From: Brachionus plicatilis
Taxonomy: Eukaryota; Rotifera; Eurotatoria; Ploima; Brachionidae
Direction of reading: 5' to 3'
Length of the DNA: 64,000 nt
NCBI GenBank assembly: GCA_010279815.1
Contig: QEOQ01000519.1
Span: forward strand, 192,171-256,170
The notes below the pieces were generated by a model. That model had not been told where the DNA came from, did not search any database, and saw only the letters and a list, made by a program, of their open reading frames with translations. This document shows, one piece after another, positions 45,969 to 59,609 of this stretch. The translations under genes and the position numbers were made by a program. The number at the start of each line of letters is the position of its first letter. The first letter of the stretch is position 1.

Positions 45969-47134
45969 TTATTTTTTAATATTTTTATCATCTTCAAATA
46001 TTTTAGACAAAATTTTATTCAATTGACTTTTGGTGAACATTAAATGCTCGTCAAATGAATCTTTATCGTTTGTAAGATGATCTTTAGCACCTTTTTTCAC
46101 TTCTTCCTCTTCAAAATTTCGACCAAACACTTTTTTTACATAATTATCTTTGTGTACAACAATTTTCGAAAACGAACCGGGCTCCTAAAATCTAAAATTA
46201 AAAAACTAAAATAAAAATTCAACTAAACATACGCATAAAAGAGACTCATGAACTGCATAAGAATCGCTAAAGATATGTGATTTTCTTTCAAAATTTATCC
46301 CAGTTAGTCCAGTGGCATTTTTCAGTAAATTTAATTTGTTCATTTTTTTGTATTCCCGGTATATGTTGATTGACGGACCGGCTTTAATGAAAAATTAATT
46401 TTTATAAATTAAAATTTTTCATTCTTTTACCTGAGTTGGGATTATCCTCTAGCTGCTTGAGCATTTTCCAATTTTGAATTACTTTTTCATCATGCCTTTC
46501 AAGCTCATCTAAAGTCTTTGGAGCCCACTTTGATTTCAAAAGCTTTTTACAGCTAATCAAAGTAATCGGAAAGCTTTCGGAAATTCGTTCCGGAGTCCAT
46601 GTTTCTTTAAGAAAGAAAATAAAAACTACTTACAAAAACTCATTGCATACCTGGATCAGACAAATGCAAGTGCTTGATCTGTTCTTTAGCATCCCATGTC
46701 AACAAATTTACATATTTTTCATCTAACCCTTCTAACTTATCAATTCTTTTTTTTATTATGCCAAATTTAACTCTTTTCTTATTTCTTATATCTTCATCAA
46801 CAATTTTTGTATGATATAAATTTTCGTTCATTGAATACAAATCCAAATCTTCTTCATTTTTTAACAAGGCCTCAGGATCATCATCTCCAATATTGTTTGT
46901 TAAATGTGAACTTTTTCCTTTTAGAATAAATTTTTTTTCTTCATTAACTAAATTCAATGGTAATTTAAATTTTCTTAATTTTGCTCCACTTAAATTAGCC
47001 ACAGTAAGAGTATTTTTCTCTTTGGCTTTATCAAAATTTCGTTTATCTGGTTTATTAGCATATCTTATTCCTCTAGTAACTAAAATTCCAACATCTAAAT
47101 TGGTACCAATTTTTTTCGATAAATATCTTATCAT
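45969..47134 (-). CDS. NGRN: Neugrin-like mitochondrial protein
   Basis: Four exons, 47134-46651, 46604-46431, 46381-46233 and 46184-45969, in phase, 340 aa. Human neugrin is a mitochondrial matrix protein in the 16S rRNA pseudouridylation module. The N-terminus MIRYLSKKIGTNLDVGILVT is amphipathic and basic, like a targeting peptide. The family signature crosses the first splice: LLTWDAKEQIKHLHLSDP|ETWTPERISESFPIT, then KKLLKSKWAPKTLDELERHD and EKVIQNWKMLKQL. The C-terminal half (EPGSFSKIVVHKDNYVKKVF and on) is lysine- and acid-rich and less conserved. The introns are 46-51 bp. The helix-turn-helix-like core and its position match the family well; paralogy with other Rrg9/neugrin-type proteins is not excluded. 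Confidence 0.85.
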
Positions 47135-48911
47135 CTAAAAAGAAAGTTAAAAATACTTTGATTTTCTTAATTTCAAGCTTAAAAAAACTAAAATTATTTC
47201 TAATGATTAAATCTATCGAACAAAATATTTAAAAACTTGTTATAACTAATTCACTAAAATTTCTAAATAATCACCAATTTTAATTTAACAACACAAAAAT
47301 AACGTTATTATTAATAAATTTAATTTTTAATTTTTTAATTTTACTTTTTTTCATTTTTGTTTTATTTGTTGATTTATATTCTTATCACAAAATTTTACCA
47401 GAAATTGTGTAATTTTACGTAAAATTAAGCAAAAAACGGCAGAGAATTTTTAAATTTTTTTTAATTTTTCATTAAGCCAATTTTACATTTTTTACCAAAA
47501 ATCGCATTTTGGAACGCTTTTACTAAAATTTAAGTATTATAATGTACTTTAAAAGCACTTTAACAAATATAAAGTAGTGTTGCATTCAAGGAACAAATTT
47601 TTATATCGTAGTAAAAAAAAATTGAATTTTTTATCATTTTGTTCTGTTCTGTTCTGAACTTTTGTAATAAAAGTTCTTAAAAAAGATTGTTTTTTTAAAC
47701 CAGTCTTTTGCCTTTTTTCTACTAGGTTCCCACTAAAAAAGAATTTAGAACTAGAAAAGAACTGGAAATAAGTTTTTGACCCATTTGACCAACTATTTTC
47801 TAAATATTCAATAAATTTTCTTTTTCTTCAGTGTCTCCAGAGCATTATTTTGTGATTTCATGATCTTCTTTAGTTAAAATATTTGAGTCTAATTAATATT
47901 TAAAAGATTATATTAAAGAAAAATATAATAAATTAATGTTATGATAAAAAAAAATTTAGAAAAATTTTATCACTTATAAAAAAGGTTTAGAAATTCAGAA
48001 ATTCAATTTTTTTCCGTAATTTTGGTGTTTTTTTAGAAACATTGGTGAATTTATATTAAATCGGCATTTAAAAAAAATAAACAATCGTTTTGACAATTTA
48101 CTCATTAAAAATTGAACTGATTCCACACGATTAAAAAAAAATATAAAAAATTGATGTTTCCAGTGTTAAAGAACTTTTTTTAATATTCAAAAATTTATTT
48201 ATTAATATTGTTATTTAAATAATTAAATAATTTATACTTTTGGTCTTATTATATAATTTTCTTTTCTTCAAATCGCTAAATGATATTAAAAAAATTATAG
48301 TGAATATTCACTTCATAGAATTATTTAAAGGGATAAAAAAACGAAAAAATAACATATAGAAAATTTATGTTCTATTTTTTTCATAAACAATAAATTGACA
48401 AAATATTAAAAATTTTCCTTATACATATATTCAAAAAACGAAAATTGCAATTGATAAAATTTTTTTTTAAAATTAAATAAAACTTAAATGCTTTTAAAAT
48501 TTTTCCAGAATTGTTTAAAAGTCACAAGCCATAGGTCAACGTTGGCCGCCGCAATAACTACCTGTATTTTAAAAAAGCTTAAAAGTCAACAACTCTGCTG
48601 ACAGTAAAATAAAACTTTATTTAATTTAATTGAATCAATTTTTTTTTTTTTTTTTTTTTAAAGTTGTTACATTGTTTCAATGAAAAAAAAAATCTATGAA
48701 AATGTTTAGAGGAAATAATTTTCTATGAATTGATACAAAACCAAAGTTCTAAAAAAAGGTTTATAATTACCTTGAGAAATAAAATCATTTAATTTTATAG
48801 AGTTTTTAAAACTTTATTAATTATATATAATCAAGATTTAAAATTATAGAAAAAAATCGATTTATCGACAACGACCGCTTATAAACATTGTTTTTTTTTG
48901 GACATGTTAAA
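47135..48911. other. Intergenic with one MITE-like patch
   Basis: 47385-47560 contains GTAATTTTACGTAAAATTAA, GGCAGAGAA and TTTTACATTTTTTACCAAAA, motifs shared with 6640-6780 and 63090-63205; it may be a decayed hairpin element. The rest is homopolymer-rich (20 T near 48640) without genes. Confidence 0.4.
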
Positions 48912-50275
48912 TTAAGCATAATAATTAAGGTTGGTTTTCTTTTTAGCTTGCACCTCCAAAATGGCATCCATGTAGTCTTCATGATTGACTTCAGTGGCAT
49001 TTCGTCTTAAAGCAATCATACCCTTTTAAAAAATTCAAAAATAAAAATTAATAAAACCAACTCTTAAAAAAAATAAAAAAAACTCACAGCTTCGATGCAC
49101 ACAGCCTTGCATTGAGCTCCATTAAAATCATCTGTACAACGAGCTAATTCTTCAAAATTGACATTTTTATTAACATTCATTTTTCTGCTGTGGATCTGCA
49201 TAATACGAGCCCGGGCTTCTTCGTTCGGGTGCGGAAACTCTATTTTACGATCCAAACGACCTGAACGCAACAAAGCCGGATCTAGAATATCAACACGGTT
49301 GGTGGCTGCAATAACTTTAATGTCCTGATTTGGCTGAAATCCGTCCAATTGATTCAGCAACTCCAACATGGTACGCTGAACCTCACGGTCACCAGCTTTC
49401 TCACTGTCAAAACGCTTGGTTCCAATAGCGTCCAATTCATCAATAAAAATAATGGCTGGGGCCTTTTCTTTGGCCAAAGCGAATGCATCTCGGACCAGTT
49501 TAGCACCATCTCCAATAAACATTTGGACTAATTGGGGACCGGCAAGCTTTAAAAATGTTGACTTTGTCTGTGCAGCACAAGCTCTGGCAAGCAGTGTTTT
49601 TCCGGTACCCGGAGGTCCGTACAGCAAAACACCCTTGGGTGGATGAATACCTAAATTTTCAAATCTGTCTTTATGAGTCATAGGCAAGACCACAGCCTCA
49701 ATTAACTCCTCTATCTGCTTGTCTAGACCTCCAATATCGCCATATTTTTCAGTCGGTCGTTCATCCACTTCCATAGCCTTGACTCTCGAATCGTACTCAA
49801 CAGGAAGCTTTTCTAGCACTAGATAAGAGTCTTTGTTGACACCGACTAGTTCACCTGGTTTCATTTCTTCTGGCTCGACCAGACCAATAACAGGCAAAAA
49901 GTAAGTTTGTCTTGTGGAAGTTTTGACCACTGCACACTTTCCTTTTCGCTGAGAGTCTAAGTCAACATTGGCGCCCTCTTCCTCGTCGCCTTGCGGATCA
50001 ATGTCCAATATTTCAATTACATTTGAGACCAGATAGGGAAGTGTCTTGTTCATTTTTATCTTTTCCTTGTTTTCTTTGATCTTTTCTTTTTGCGATTGAT
50101 GCTCGTGGGATATTCTCATTATTTCAGATTTAAGGATCTTTACTTCGTTGTCTAATAGACGGGTTCGTGAGACTATGTCTTCTGTTGGCAGCTTGAGAAT
50201 GTCCTCGTTTAGGTCTTCGGGCGCATCGTCCCAAATTTCTTTTGAACTACCTTTAGTCATTTTATTGTCTTTCAA
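48912..50275 (-). CDS. PSMC3: 26S proteasome regulatory ATPase Rpt5 (subunit 6A)
   Basis: Two exons, 50275-49088 and 49022-48912 (phase 0, 65-bp intron), 432 aa against 439 in human PSMC3. It is one of six AAA ATPases that unfold substrates into the 20S core. An N-terminal coiled coil has [20 protein letters not shown], then the OB domain [20 protein letters not shown]. The AAA module has Walker A GPPGTGKT (about residue 220), [20 protein letters not shown], Walker [12 protein letters not shown], and arginine-finger region [20 protein letters not shown]. The splice follows [11 protein letters not shown], and exon 2 gives [20 protein letters not shown] and ends NLNYYA, matching the HbYX-type tail that docks into the 20S alpha ring. 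A second Met (50260) is an alternative start. Confidence 0.97.
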
Positions 50276-51698
50276 AAAATTATGATGGAATTAAATTAAA
50301 TTTTTTTTAAATTTGCTAGATCAGGCTTTATATCAAAAAATTTATACACTCTTGGGTTGTCTAATGCATATAGATTTGCCATATTTCAAAATTTTCTTGC
50401 AATTTTAGCATAAAAGTCTTCACATTCATCGAATGCAAAGAAAATCTCGCGATCACGTTAAGCAATGAAAAATGACTGGGAAAAACGCTTTGACAGTAGT
50501 TGAGAATTAGGCGGAAATTTTCGTGATCTTCCGTTAAAAATAATTTTCCTAGAATAATTACTCTAGGATAAATGGAAAAACAGGAAAATTTATTTGATTA
50601 ATTTGTTAAACGGGATAAAAAATTGACTTTGGGATCTCGGAACTTCGAGTCATCAAGATAAAGACAATTCATTATTTTAAAATACTTTGGGAATTTTACA
50701 GTCATGATATTCATCTTGAAAAAAAAATTGAAAAGTTTTTTTTTATTCCATCTTTGTGTATGTTTGCAATAAATTTTAAATATTTTATTTTTTTTAATTT
50801 TTTTTGTATCTTTTTGTCCTTTATTTATTATATTTTCGATCAACATAATTTACAATTAAATTAAAAATTTGTTTTTTTCAGACTTTATTCTTAAGTAAAT
50901 GGGGATTAAAATTTGAAAGCCATGCATTTAATTAGGACTTTTTTTCATGGTTTAAGTAATGAATCATAATTTTCAAGCTAGTGTTTATCTAAACAGTAAA
51001 TCTAATGGTATTAATTTAGTTCTTTTTGCGTAATCAAATAATTTATTTTCTCTTTGTATTTTATCTAGTTGTAAACTTTGAATAATTCTAATACCTTTTG
51101 ATTGATATTTGATAAAATAAAAAATTATTGATAAAAATTGAGATGACTGACATTTCTTCGGAAATTGAATTTCGTCAAAAATATTCCAATTTTATCTCAA
51201 ATAAAATTTTTCATAGAATTGAGTTTCCATGGTTTAGTTTATCAATTTTTTTTTTTGCTGTAAGTTTGAGTAAATTTTTATCCCTGTTTACCTTTTCTGG
51301 AATATGAATAGAAAAAAAAAGATTAAATCAGCACAGACAAGCATACTTTTTGAGAGTATTTTATTTAGCTTTTAGAAATCCATTATATCTAATTAAAATA
51401 ATAATAATTGTGTAAGTATCTTTTTTATAAAGAGGAATAAATAAAACCATTTTTACAAAATAAACAATCATATAAAATTTTTCCTTCGATCGTTCCTCAA
51501 AGTTAATTTAACTCCGTTTAGGTAATCAACAGACACAAGTTTATGAGAAAGTAATGACACATCATTTCCCGACTGGTTTGATCGATTTTAAATATACTTT
51601 TTTATTCAGTCATGTTTTTAATTCCTTAAATTCTAAATACCGCATGTCTAAGTTTTTATTTTTTTCTAGCTTTGTTTTAGATGTCCTTTTAGCCCAAA
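50276..51698. other. Intergenic between divergent Rpt5 and SLC6 genes
   Basis: The two genes point away from each other, so both promoters should lie here. A GC-richer part at 50440-50530 next to Rpt5 may be its promoter region. Directly before the SLC6 start, TTGTTTTAG and CCTTTTAG precede the ATG by 29 and 8 bases; they are acceptor-like and would suit a 5' UTR intron or trans-splicing. No other gene is visible. Confidence 0.4.
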
Positions 51699-54600
51699 AT
51701 GAACCAAGATATACGCAACATATCGATGCAAAGTAACGATTTTAAATTTGAGTCAGTGCCACTTGCCAAAAGTCAAACACTTTCTTCTTTGGGCACAAAT
51801 AATCAACAAGGTATTTTAATTATTATTTTTTCAAAATATTGTTCCGATTTAGATATATGCTTTTTAACTTTGAATTTATAGTTTTTAGAATTCATTTTCG
51901 GAACTTTATCCAAAAAAAAGGATAAATTTACTAAAAATTTCAGATAAATTTTCTTATCAAAATTGAAAAATAAACTGATGGATTAAAAAATTTTGTTATA
52001 CATTTGAATTTTTTTTAATTAAAAAAAAAGATTACTTAAACAATTTATAAAATTTTAGACTTTAAATAACTTAAGATGGAAAATGATGGGAAATAAGTTT
52101 TGACAGAGATTTCTTTTGTTACGGTAATTTTTTTTTAAGGACTTCTTTAAAAAGGATCTATTTTTACCGATAAAGCAATTTTTGTTATGTTCCGGAAAAT
52201 TTAGATGAAATAGAAATCAATTATATTTATCTTTAAAATTCTTAAAATGTGAATTTAGAATTAAATTGTAACGAAAATAATTGACAAAATTAAATACTTT
52301 AAGTATTGAATAAAAAAATTCTTTAGTTTAATTAAAAGTTTAAATAAAAATTAAAAATAGTCAATTTATTCTTTTAATTGAAAATTAATCGCTTTATCTA
52401 AAATTAAAGCAACAAATGCTTTTAGACTTTCAAAATTAAGTCATAAAGCTCGTTTATATTTCAACTTTTAACAGTTAATCTATATCCTTTTATTTTAAGA
52501 CAATAAATTTATTGAGAATGATATAATGACAAAAATTGATTCAAGCAAAATGTTGGAGGATAGTAATGATGTAGATGATAAGTCAACTAGTCAAGAAACA
52601 AGGGAGACATGGTCAAAAAAATTTGACTTCTTGATGTCTATTATCGGCTTCTCAGTCGATTTAGCTTCGATTTGGAGATTTCCATATTTATGCTTTAAAA
52701 ACGGTGGAGGTATTTCAAAATACAATTTTTTCAATTTCAAATTTTTAATAATGAATTATTTTAGGCGCATTCTTAATACCTTACACAATAATGTTATTTT
52801 TGCTCGGTTTGCCACTTTTTTTTATGGAACTGGCACTTGGTCAATATTATAAACGTGGAGCGATTACTTGTTGGAAAAAAGTTTGTCCCCTCCTATCTGG
52901 AGTCGGATATGCTGTCGTTTTAATAGCATTCTATACTGATTTTTTTTACAATGTTGTCATATCGTGGGGTTTGTACTATTTGTTTGGATCGTTTTCAAGT
53001 AGACTTCCTTGGGGAACCTGCAGTAACAAAAAATAAATGAAATTTTTGAATTGTTTTAAACTTTTTTCAATTGAAGAAAATTCATGGAATTCAGAAAATT
53101 GCTATGAAATATCATCAATACTTAAACAAAATATTGATTCAAATAGTTCAGCTAATTTAAATTTTTCATTTAGTTCTAAAAATACAACTAACTTGATTTC
53201 TTCTTCTGAAGAATATTTTTTGTATTTAAAAATAGTTTTTTTAAAATTTAAAATTTAATAAAAAAAATATTTATTTAGCAACCGAATGTATCGATTTAGC
53301 GATAATTTGGGCATGGATAACTTTGGAAGTATTTTATGGGAAAATGTTGGCTGTTTATTGCTTATATACATTATTTGCTATTTCAGTATGTGGAAAGGAG
53401 TTCAAACATCTGGAAAAGTGAATTTTTTTTTTTAATAAAGTGTTTTTTTTACCTTACAATTCTCTAGGTTGTTTGGTTTACAGCTTTGGCGCCTTATGTT
53501 ATCTTGATCATCCTTGCTGTTAGAGCCTTGTTTTTAACAGGCTCACTAGAAGGCTTAAAATATTACCTAACTCCTGATATGGCATTATTAAAAAACCCAT
53601 TGGTATCTTCTTACTATTTAAACCAAACATTTTTGTTCATAGTCTACCAATAGGTTTGGATGGACGCAGCATCTCAAGTATTTTTTTCCCTCGGACCTGG
53701 TTTTGGAGTCTTGCTCGCCTTTTCGAGCTACAATCCATTCAATAATAACATTTACAAGTAAATTTTTTAAATAATTAAAAATTTTTTATTTTTGAATTTA
53801 AATCAAAAAGAGATGCAATTATCACAGTAATAATTAACTATCTATCGAGTTTAGTTTCTGGCGCAGTAATTTTTATGTATTTGGGATACATGAGTCAAGT
53901 TTCGAACAAGTCGATACAAGAAGTAGCCAAAGAAGGCTCAAGTTTGGTATTCATAGTCTACCCAGAAGCCATCAGCATTTTACCAGTTCCTCAATTTTGG
54001 TCTGTAATCTTTTTTTTGATGCTCATTACCTTGGGTCTGGACAGTTCAGTAAGAATAATTTTTTGAACTTTTAAATTTTTAAATTATTCAATTAATAATT
54101 ATTAGTTTGGTGGTAGCGAAGCAATTATCACAGCCCTATCAGATGAGTATCCTATTTTGAGGAAAAGACGCGAAATTTTTGTCGCGTTTCTTTTTTCATT
54201 TTATTTGATTACCGGACTACCGAGCTGTACCGAAGGGGGATATTTTTTGGTTGAATTTTTAAATAACTACTCAGCTGTATACTCAATTCTGTTCGCAGTA
54301 TTGATAGAAAATATTGCTATTGCTTGGCTTTATGGTAATAAATGAAAACATTCAAGGTAAAATATAATGATTTTTTTTAAGGAACTGATCGATTCTGCAA
54401 TGACATAAAAGAAATGATTGGCATTTATCCGGGAAAATTTTGGTGTTACTGCTGGAAATATATAACTCCTTCGTGCATTGCTGTAAATTTGATTTAAATA
54501 AATTTTTTGATATTTTTTTCAATTTTTGTTAGCTTATCTTAGCTACGGGAATCTATGGTTATCGGCCATTGGAAATTATGAGAACAAACAGTTCTTATTT

Positions 54601-54895
54601 GTATCCAGAGTGGTCAAATTTTACAGGTTGGATAGTTGCGGCTTCATCATGCATCCTTATTCCACTGGTCGCAATTTACAGATTAATTGTTGCTAAAGGA
54701 ACATTTAAAGAAGTAGGATAATTTATTTGTGACAAATTTAGTTTATAACAATATTTTCTAAAATTATATTTTTAGCGATTGATTTTCACAATTACTCCAG
54801 AGCGAGACCAAAAAGTAAAAAATGAGGGTAAAGAAGATCAACTGCTGTCAACTGCAATCACTTCGGAACAAGTCAAGAATTCAAACATCTGCTAA
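51699..54895 (+). CDS. SLC6 sodium-dependent monoamine-type transporter, copy 1
   Basis: Twelve exons join in phase: 51699-51810, 52500-52709, 52765-53022, 53077-53221, 53279-53417, 53468-53602, 53654-53757, 53811-54048, 54106-54334, 54382-54482, 54533-54712 and 54776-54895, 656 aa. Twelve membrane helices are expected. TM1 has [20 protein letters not shown]; its Asp (about residue 91) matches the amine-binding Asp of dopamine, noradrenaline and serotonin transporters. Next come [28 protein letters not shown], an extracellular loop with the [10 protein letters not shown] cysteine pair and several N-glycosylation sites, [40 protein letters not shown] (TM6-7), [16 protein letters not shown] (TM8) and RPLEI. 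The loop is somewhat shorter than usual. Likely substrate: a biogenic amine; the exact one cannot be read off. Confidence 0.93.
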
Positions 54896-55522
54896 TTTGT
54901 GTTTTTGTGATTAGAATAGCATAGAATTTAATTTAAATGTTTATATGATTAGTATTAAATTTTGTTTTTAATATAACTTTTGGAAAACTAATATATATTT
55001 TTTTGAAAAACGTGAAATTCCATTATATCTGATTGATGACTTTTTGAAATCTTAGTAAATTTGATCTTTAATTAGAACGCATATATTGGATACAAAAGAA
55101 CAAGAAAAAAAAAATTTAATTAATTCAAAATTTGGCTAAAGATACTTTAGAAAAATCAACTGAAGCCGAATGCTCGCTATTTTGGTATCTTTTATTCAAA
55201 CGCGAAACCCAGCCAGTTTATAAATTAATATTTGAAACTTATCTTTTAATAAAAAAATGATAAGATTTGTCATTAATTATATTTCTTAATTAGAAAACTA
55301 ATGTATTCGAATAGAAAAAGCTTTTAAAGTCATTCAAAAATTAAAATATTAATTAAATTTTCAATAATTTAAGTAGTTGCTTTTCTTTTGTTTTGACACA
55401 TTTCACCAAACTAGGTGCCGGCATGAAATACAATATTCTTTTAATCAAAATCTAATTCTTTTTTTTCTACACAAAATAGTTCTTTTCAAATTTTTATACA
55501 AGCTTTTAATAAATTTTTCATT
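54896..55522. other. Spacer between the two SLC6 genes
   Basis: 627 bp, AT-rich, no gene. It should hold the 3' UTR of copy 1 and the promoter of copy 2. No convincing element is seen besides several AATAAA-like signals. Confidence 0.5.
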
Positions 55523-58500
55523 ATGGATAAAGAAGCCAAAACTGCACCTTTAATATCATTCAATCATCATTTTAAGTTTGATCATCAGGAGAGCGATGAA
55601 GAGCTTCTTGTAGTGAATACACCTCAGAAAAAGCTTTCTAGTTTAGAGACAGTAAAAGAGAAATCTACCATGAACGAGAATCCAGCATCGAGCACAAAAC
55701 CGAATGAAGAAACAAATTCTTTGTCCATCAAAACATCAGGTGCTTTGATCATCGGAGAAATGCCAATTAGCTTAAATCAACAACAAGATCCTAATGCTGA
55801 ATTTGCTCAACCAGTAATCCGGGCACCCATCATACCCTACATTATAATGCCATTTACTAAAAATTCAAAAAATATAAAAATTAAAGAAACTTTAGTTGAA
55901 GACACATTTAAAGAAAATCAAATTGAGAAATCTTTTTTGACCAATATTCCAACTGATATTACAGAACCCAAAATGGATGCAATTGAGGCTGAAAAAAGGT
56001 CAGAAACCATATCTAATGCGAGTATTCCGAGAGAAAAATGGAGTCATAAAACCGAATTTTTGCTAGCAATTATTGGTTTTAGTGTCGATTTGGGAAATAT
56101 CTGGAGATGTATTGATTTAAACTAAACAAACTTTTTTTTTTTATTTTTTTTGTTTCAGTTCCCAAAGTTGTGTATGAAAATGGTGGTGGTAGATTTTTGA
56201 TCCCTTACTTTGTTCAGCTAGCTTTCTGTGGTCTGCCACTTTTTTTTATGGAATTGATTTTAGGTCAATATCATCAAACCGGTCTGTTCACTTTAATGGA
56301 AAAAATATGCCCAATTTTAAAAGGTTCATAGCAGCTTTATTAAAAAAATTTATTTAAAAAAAATTAAATTATAGGTCTTGCACTAACATCGTTTGTGATT
56401 GATCTTTTTATGGCCATGTTTTACAACACGGTGATCGCATGGGCTGTGTACTATCTTATGCTGTCTTTTAAATCTGAACTTCCATGGAAAGACTGCGACA
56501 AGTCATGGAATACTCTTTGCTGCTTGCCAATTAACAACAATAATCGCATGAAAACAGACAATTTTTCAATATATAACACTAATTATCAGTTGAGCATGGA
56601 TGGATCTTATGTAGCCAAGGTTTATCCATTTGAAAGTAGTTCAATAGAGAGGAGAATTGTGATTTTTAATAATAAAAAAAATGGACAAAGAGTTCAAAAT
56701 ATTGGTAATCAAGCTGTAACTGAACTTGGTAAATACATAACTGGTAATAGTAATTTTACAATCCCAGTCAAACAAGCTAAAGGTTCATTTAATGACACAT
56801 TAAGAGCACAAATCGAAAATTGGATAAACTCCTACTATGTTTTGGTCAATCAGACAATTTACGCAGCACCCAAAGTTGATCTTCTGCCAGAATCTATACC
56901 AGCATATTTTTTCGATCCAATTTTACTTACTAATCTAATTGAGGAACAAATAAGTCAAGTTTATGTCAATCAATCGGTGACTGTATTTCTAAATTGTGAG
57001 AAAAAATTCAACAATCCGACCCAAGAGTTTTTTACGCGCTATTTGACTGAGATGCATAAATCAACTGGCTTGGAACAATTGGGGGGTATAAAATGGGAAA
57101 TAATACTCAGTCTGTTTGTGGTATTTGTTACGGTATATTTTGCTCTATGGAAAGGAATTAAAAGCGCTGGAAAAGCCGTATGGATCACTGCTATTGCGCC
57201 GTACATAGTCATGTTCATTTTGCTAATCCGCGGACTTACATTAGAAGGTTGTTGGATTGGAATAAAATTTTATCTAAGTGTAGATGATTGGGGAAGTTTG
57301 TTTGAGATGAAAGTTTGGGTCGATGCAGCCACTCAAATATTTTTCTCCCTCGGACCCGGATTCGGAACTATCATTGCTTTGAGTAGTTATAATAAAAGAA
57401 ATAACAACTGCTACAAGTATTTATCTATTTAATTTAGCTATAAAATAATTTTTATTAAAACATATTTTCAAGAGATGCTCTATTGACTAGCTTTATCAAT
57501 TGCTTGACAAGTATTTTATCAGGATTTGTGGTTTTTTCAACTCTTGGACATATGGCTCATGTTCAAGGAAAAACCATCCAAGAAGTAACAGAGCCAGGTC
57601 CAGGTTTAATTTTCATCACATACCCACAAGCTATTAGTTTAATGCCCTGGGCTCCTTTCTGGGCTGTGATATTTTTCTTCATGCTTTTTACTCTGGGCAT
57701 TGACAGCACGGTATCATTAAAAATAAACTTATAAAATTATTTTTTGAAAATTTTTTTGAAAACTAAAATAGTTTGGGGGACTTGAAGCGGTCATAACCGG
57801 AGTTTGTGATACTTTTCCGCAATTGACTGGCAAAAAGCGGTCTTGGTTTGTGCTAGGGTTGATAAGTATGTGCTTCATTGCAGCCATTCCAACCGTTACA
57901 TATGGTGGACCTTACATTGTGCATTTGTTTGACAGCTATGCAGTTGCGCCTGCTATTCTAATAGTGGTTTTTTTGGAAATTATTGGAGTTATGTATGCTT
58001 ATGGTAATTTAAATTTAAAAAAAAAAACATTTTCTTTAATATTCAATTTTTCAAGGCTGTGAAAGATTTTGTGAGGATTTAAAATCAATGATTAATAGAG
58101 TACCTAATTTTTTTTGGATCTATTGCTGGAAATACATAAGTCCAGCAATTGTTGTGGTAAGTTAAACGGTGTTTATTTTTTAATGATGTTCATTTGAATA
58201 ATTTAAAATAGTGCATTACTTTTATGATATCGAGAGGCATGATCGGGGCACCTTTGGAATACGGAAATGGATATGTCTACAAAGGAAATGGGGAGGTGTA
58301 CGCAAGCCTAATTGTAGGAGTGCCTATATCGCTCATTTTTATTTATGCAGGCTATCGCGTATATAAAACTGAAGGAACGATTAAAGAAGTAAAATAATTT
58401 ATTTTGTAAAAAAAATTTCTAAATCAGTTTTTATATAGCGAATTAAAAAATTAATGAAACCAAAAGATGCATGGAAATTTAACTATGAGAGTAAACAAAA

Positions 58501-58594
58501 AGAAGGTACTATAAAATTGAACAATTTAGACCGACAGACAAGATATATCATTGTGAATTTTAATCAAAATCAATCAGAACCAGTCAATTTATAG
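55523..58594 (+). CDS. SLC6 monoamine-type transporter, copy 2, enlarged loop
   Basis: Eight exons in phase: 55523-56108, 56159-56323, 56375-57416, 57473-57710, 57772-58003, 58056-58156, 58212-58388 and 58439-58594, 898 aa. A polar cytosolic N-terminus of about 170 residues precedes TM1 ([20 protein letters not shown]), where the amine-binding Asp is about residue 189. TM1b is altered: [13 protein letters not shown] has Arg where nearly all relatives have Ala. Extracellular loop 2, between [15 protein letters not shown] and GGIKWEIIL, is about 200 residues, more than double the usual size. It keeps the cysteine pair and has four or more N-glycosylation sequons. Later motifs are normal: [54 protein letters not shown]. 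It has fewer introns than copy 1, but shared positions show common ancestry by duplication. Confidence 0.92.
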
Positions 58595-59443
58595 ATATAT
58601 CAGTAGTCATTTTTCTTAAATTTAATTTTATTAATGAATATTTTAAAGATTTTTTTAATTAATGTTTTTAGATTAGGATTTGTTTCTTTTTAAAAATGAA
58701 TATCCTTATGAGACATATATTTAGTTTATTGTATTGAGTTTTTTTTAATTTTAGTCAATATTTTTTCAAAACCAATCAAGTCAAGATTTTTTAGTTAGGA
58801 TTTAAGATATAAGAAGAAATTTGATTTATGCTTAGTTTTAAAGGCACAGTTCAAATATTTTTTTATTTTATAAATATTTTTTTCTTAATAAAATTTTAAC
58901 TTAACTTTGATAATTTATTTTTGAGTATTTAGCCGTGACTTTTTAGTCTCTTCCAACCAATTTCAATGAGTGTTTTAAAATCCAATATGCTACTTTTTGT
59001 ATTTTTATGTCACCATTTTCATTATGTATACTTTATGAGACATTATAAAAATTGGAAAGATATTTTCAAGGAAAATTTGATGTTTACTCAAAAGTTTTTA
59101 CTCAAAAAAAATACGTTACTTAATTGTTAAGCGCTGAAGAAGCATATATATATTCATCCTGAATTACACATACAAATGTGCTAATAAAACCAAATTGTTG
59201 AGAATTTTATATTTACTAAATATATTTAGTTATTATTTTATTTATGTTTTTTGTTATTATTTAAAAAAAATGATTCTTTAAAATAATAAGAAAAAAATGG
59301 GTATATCTATTATTTCTAGGAGAAAAAATAATTGAAATTTCCATTAAAAATTCATTTGATTTAATTTTAAGCAAGCATTTAATTCTTTCCAATTTGCCTT
59401 AATTTTGTTTTGTGTCGATAATTTATATTGAAATTTAATCATA
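58595..59443. other. Intergenic, nothing recognised
   Basis: AT-rich sequence after the SLC6 pair. No open frame of note, hairpin or repeat was found up to the TIR element at 59444. Confidence 0.5.
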
Positions 59444-59609
59444 TATCAATATAAAAATCCCTTCAATTATTTCAATTATTTAACTATGTTGGATTTATTG
59501 ACAATTCTTATCGTTTTATTTAATGAAATGTAAACAAAAATTTTCATCAGAACAGTAAATGATTGTCTTAATTTTAAATGATTTTTAATATAATTTTAGT
59601 TAAAGAATA

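Noticed and set aside
53037..53258. Separate 73-residue gene between SLC6 exons
   Set aside because: The first part is intron 3 of SLC6 copy 1 read through. The real exon begins at 53077 after an AG acceptor and ends at 53221.
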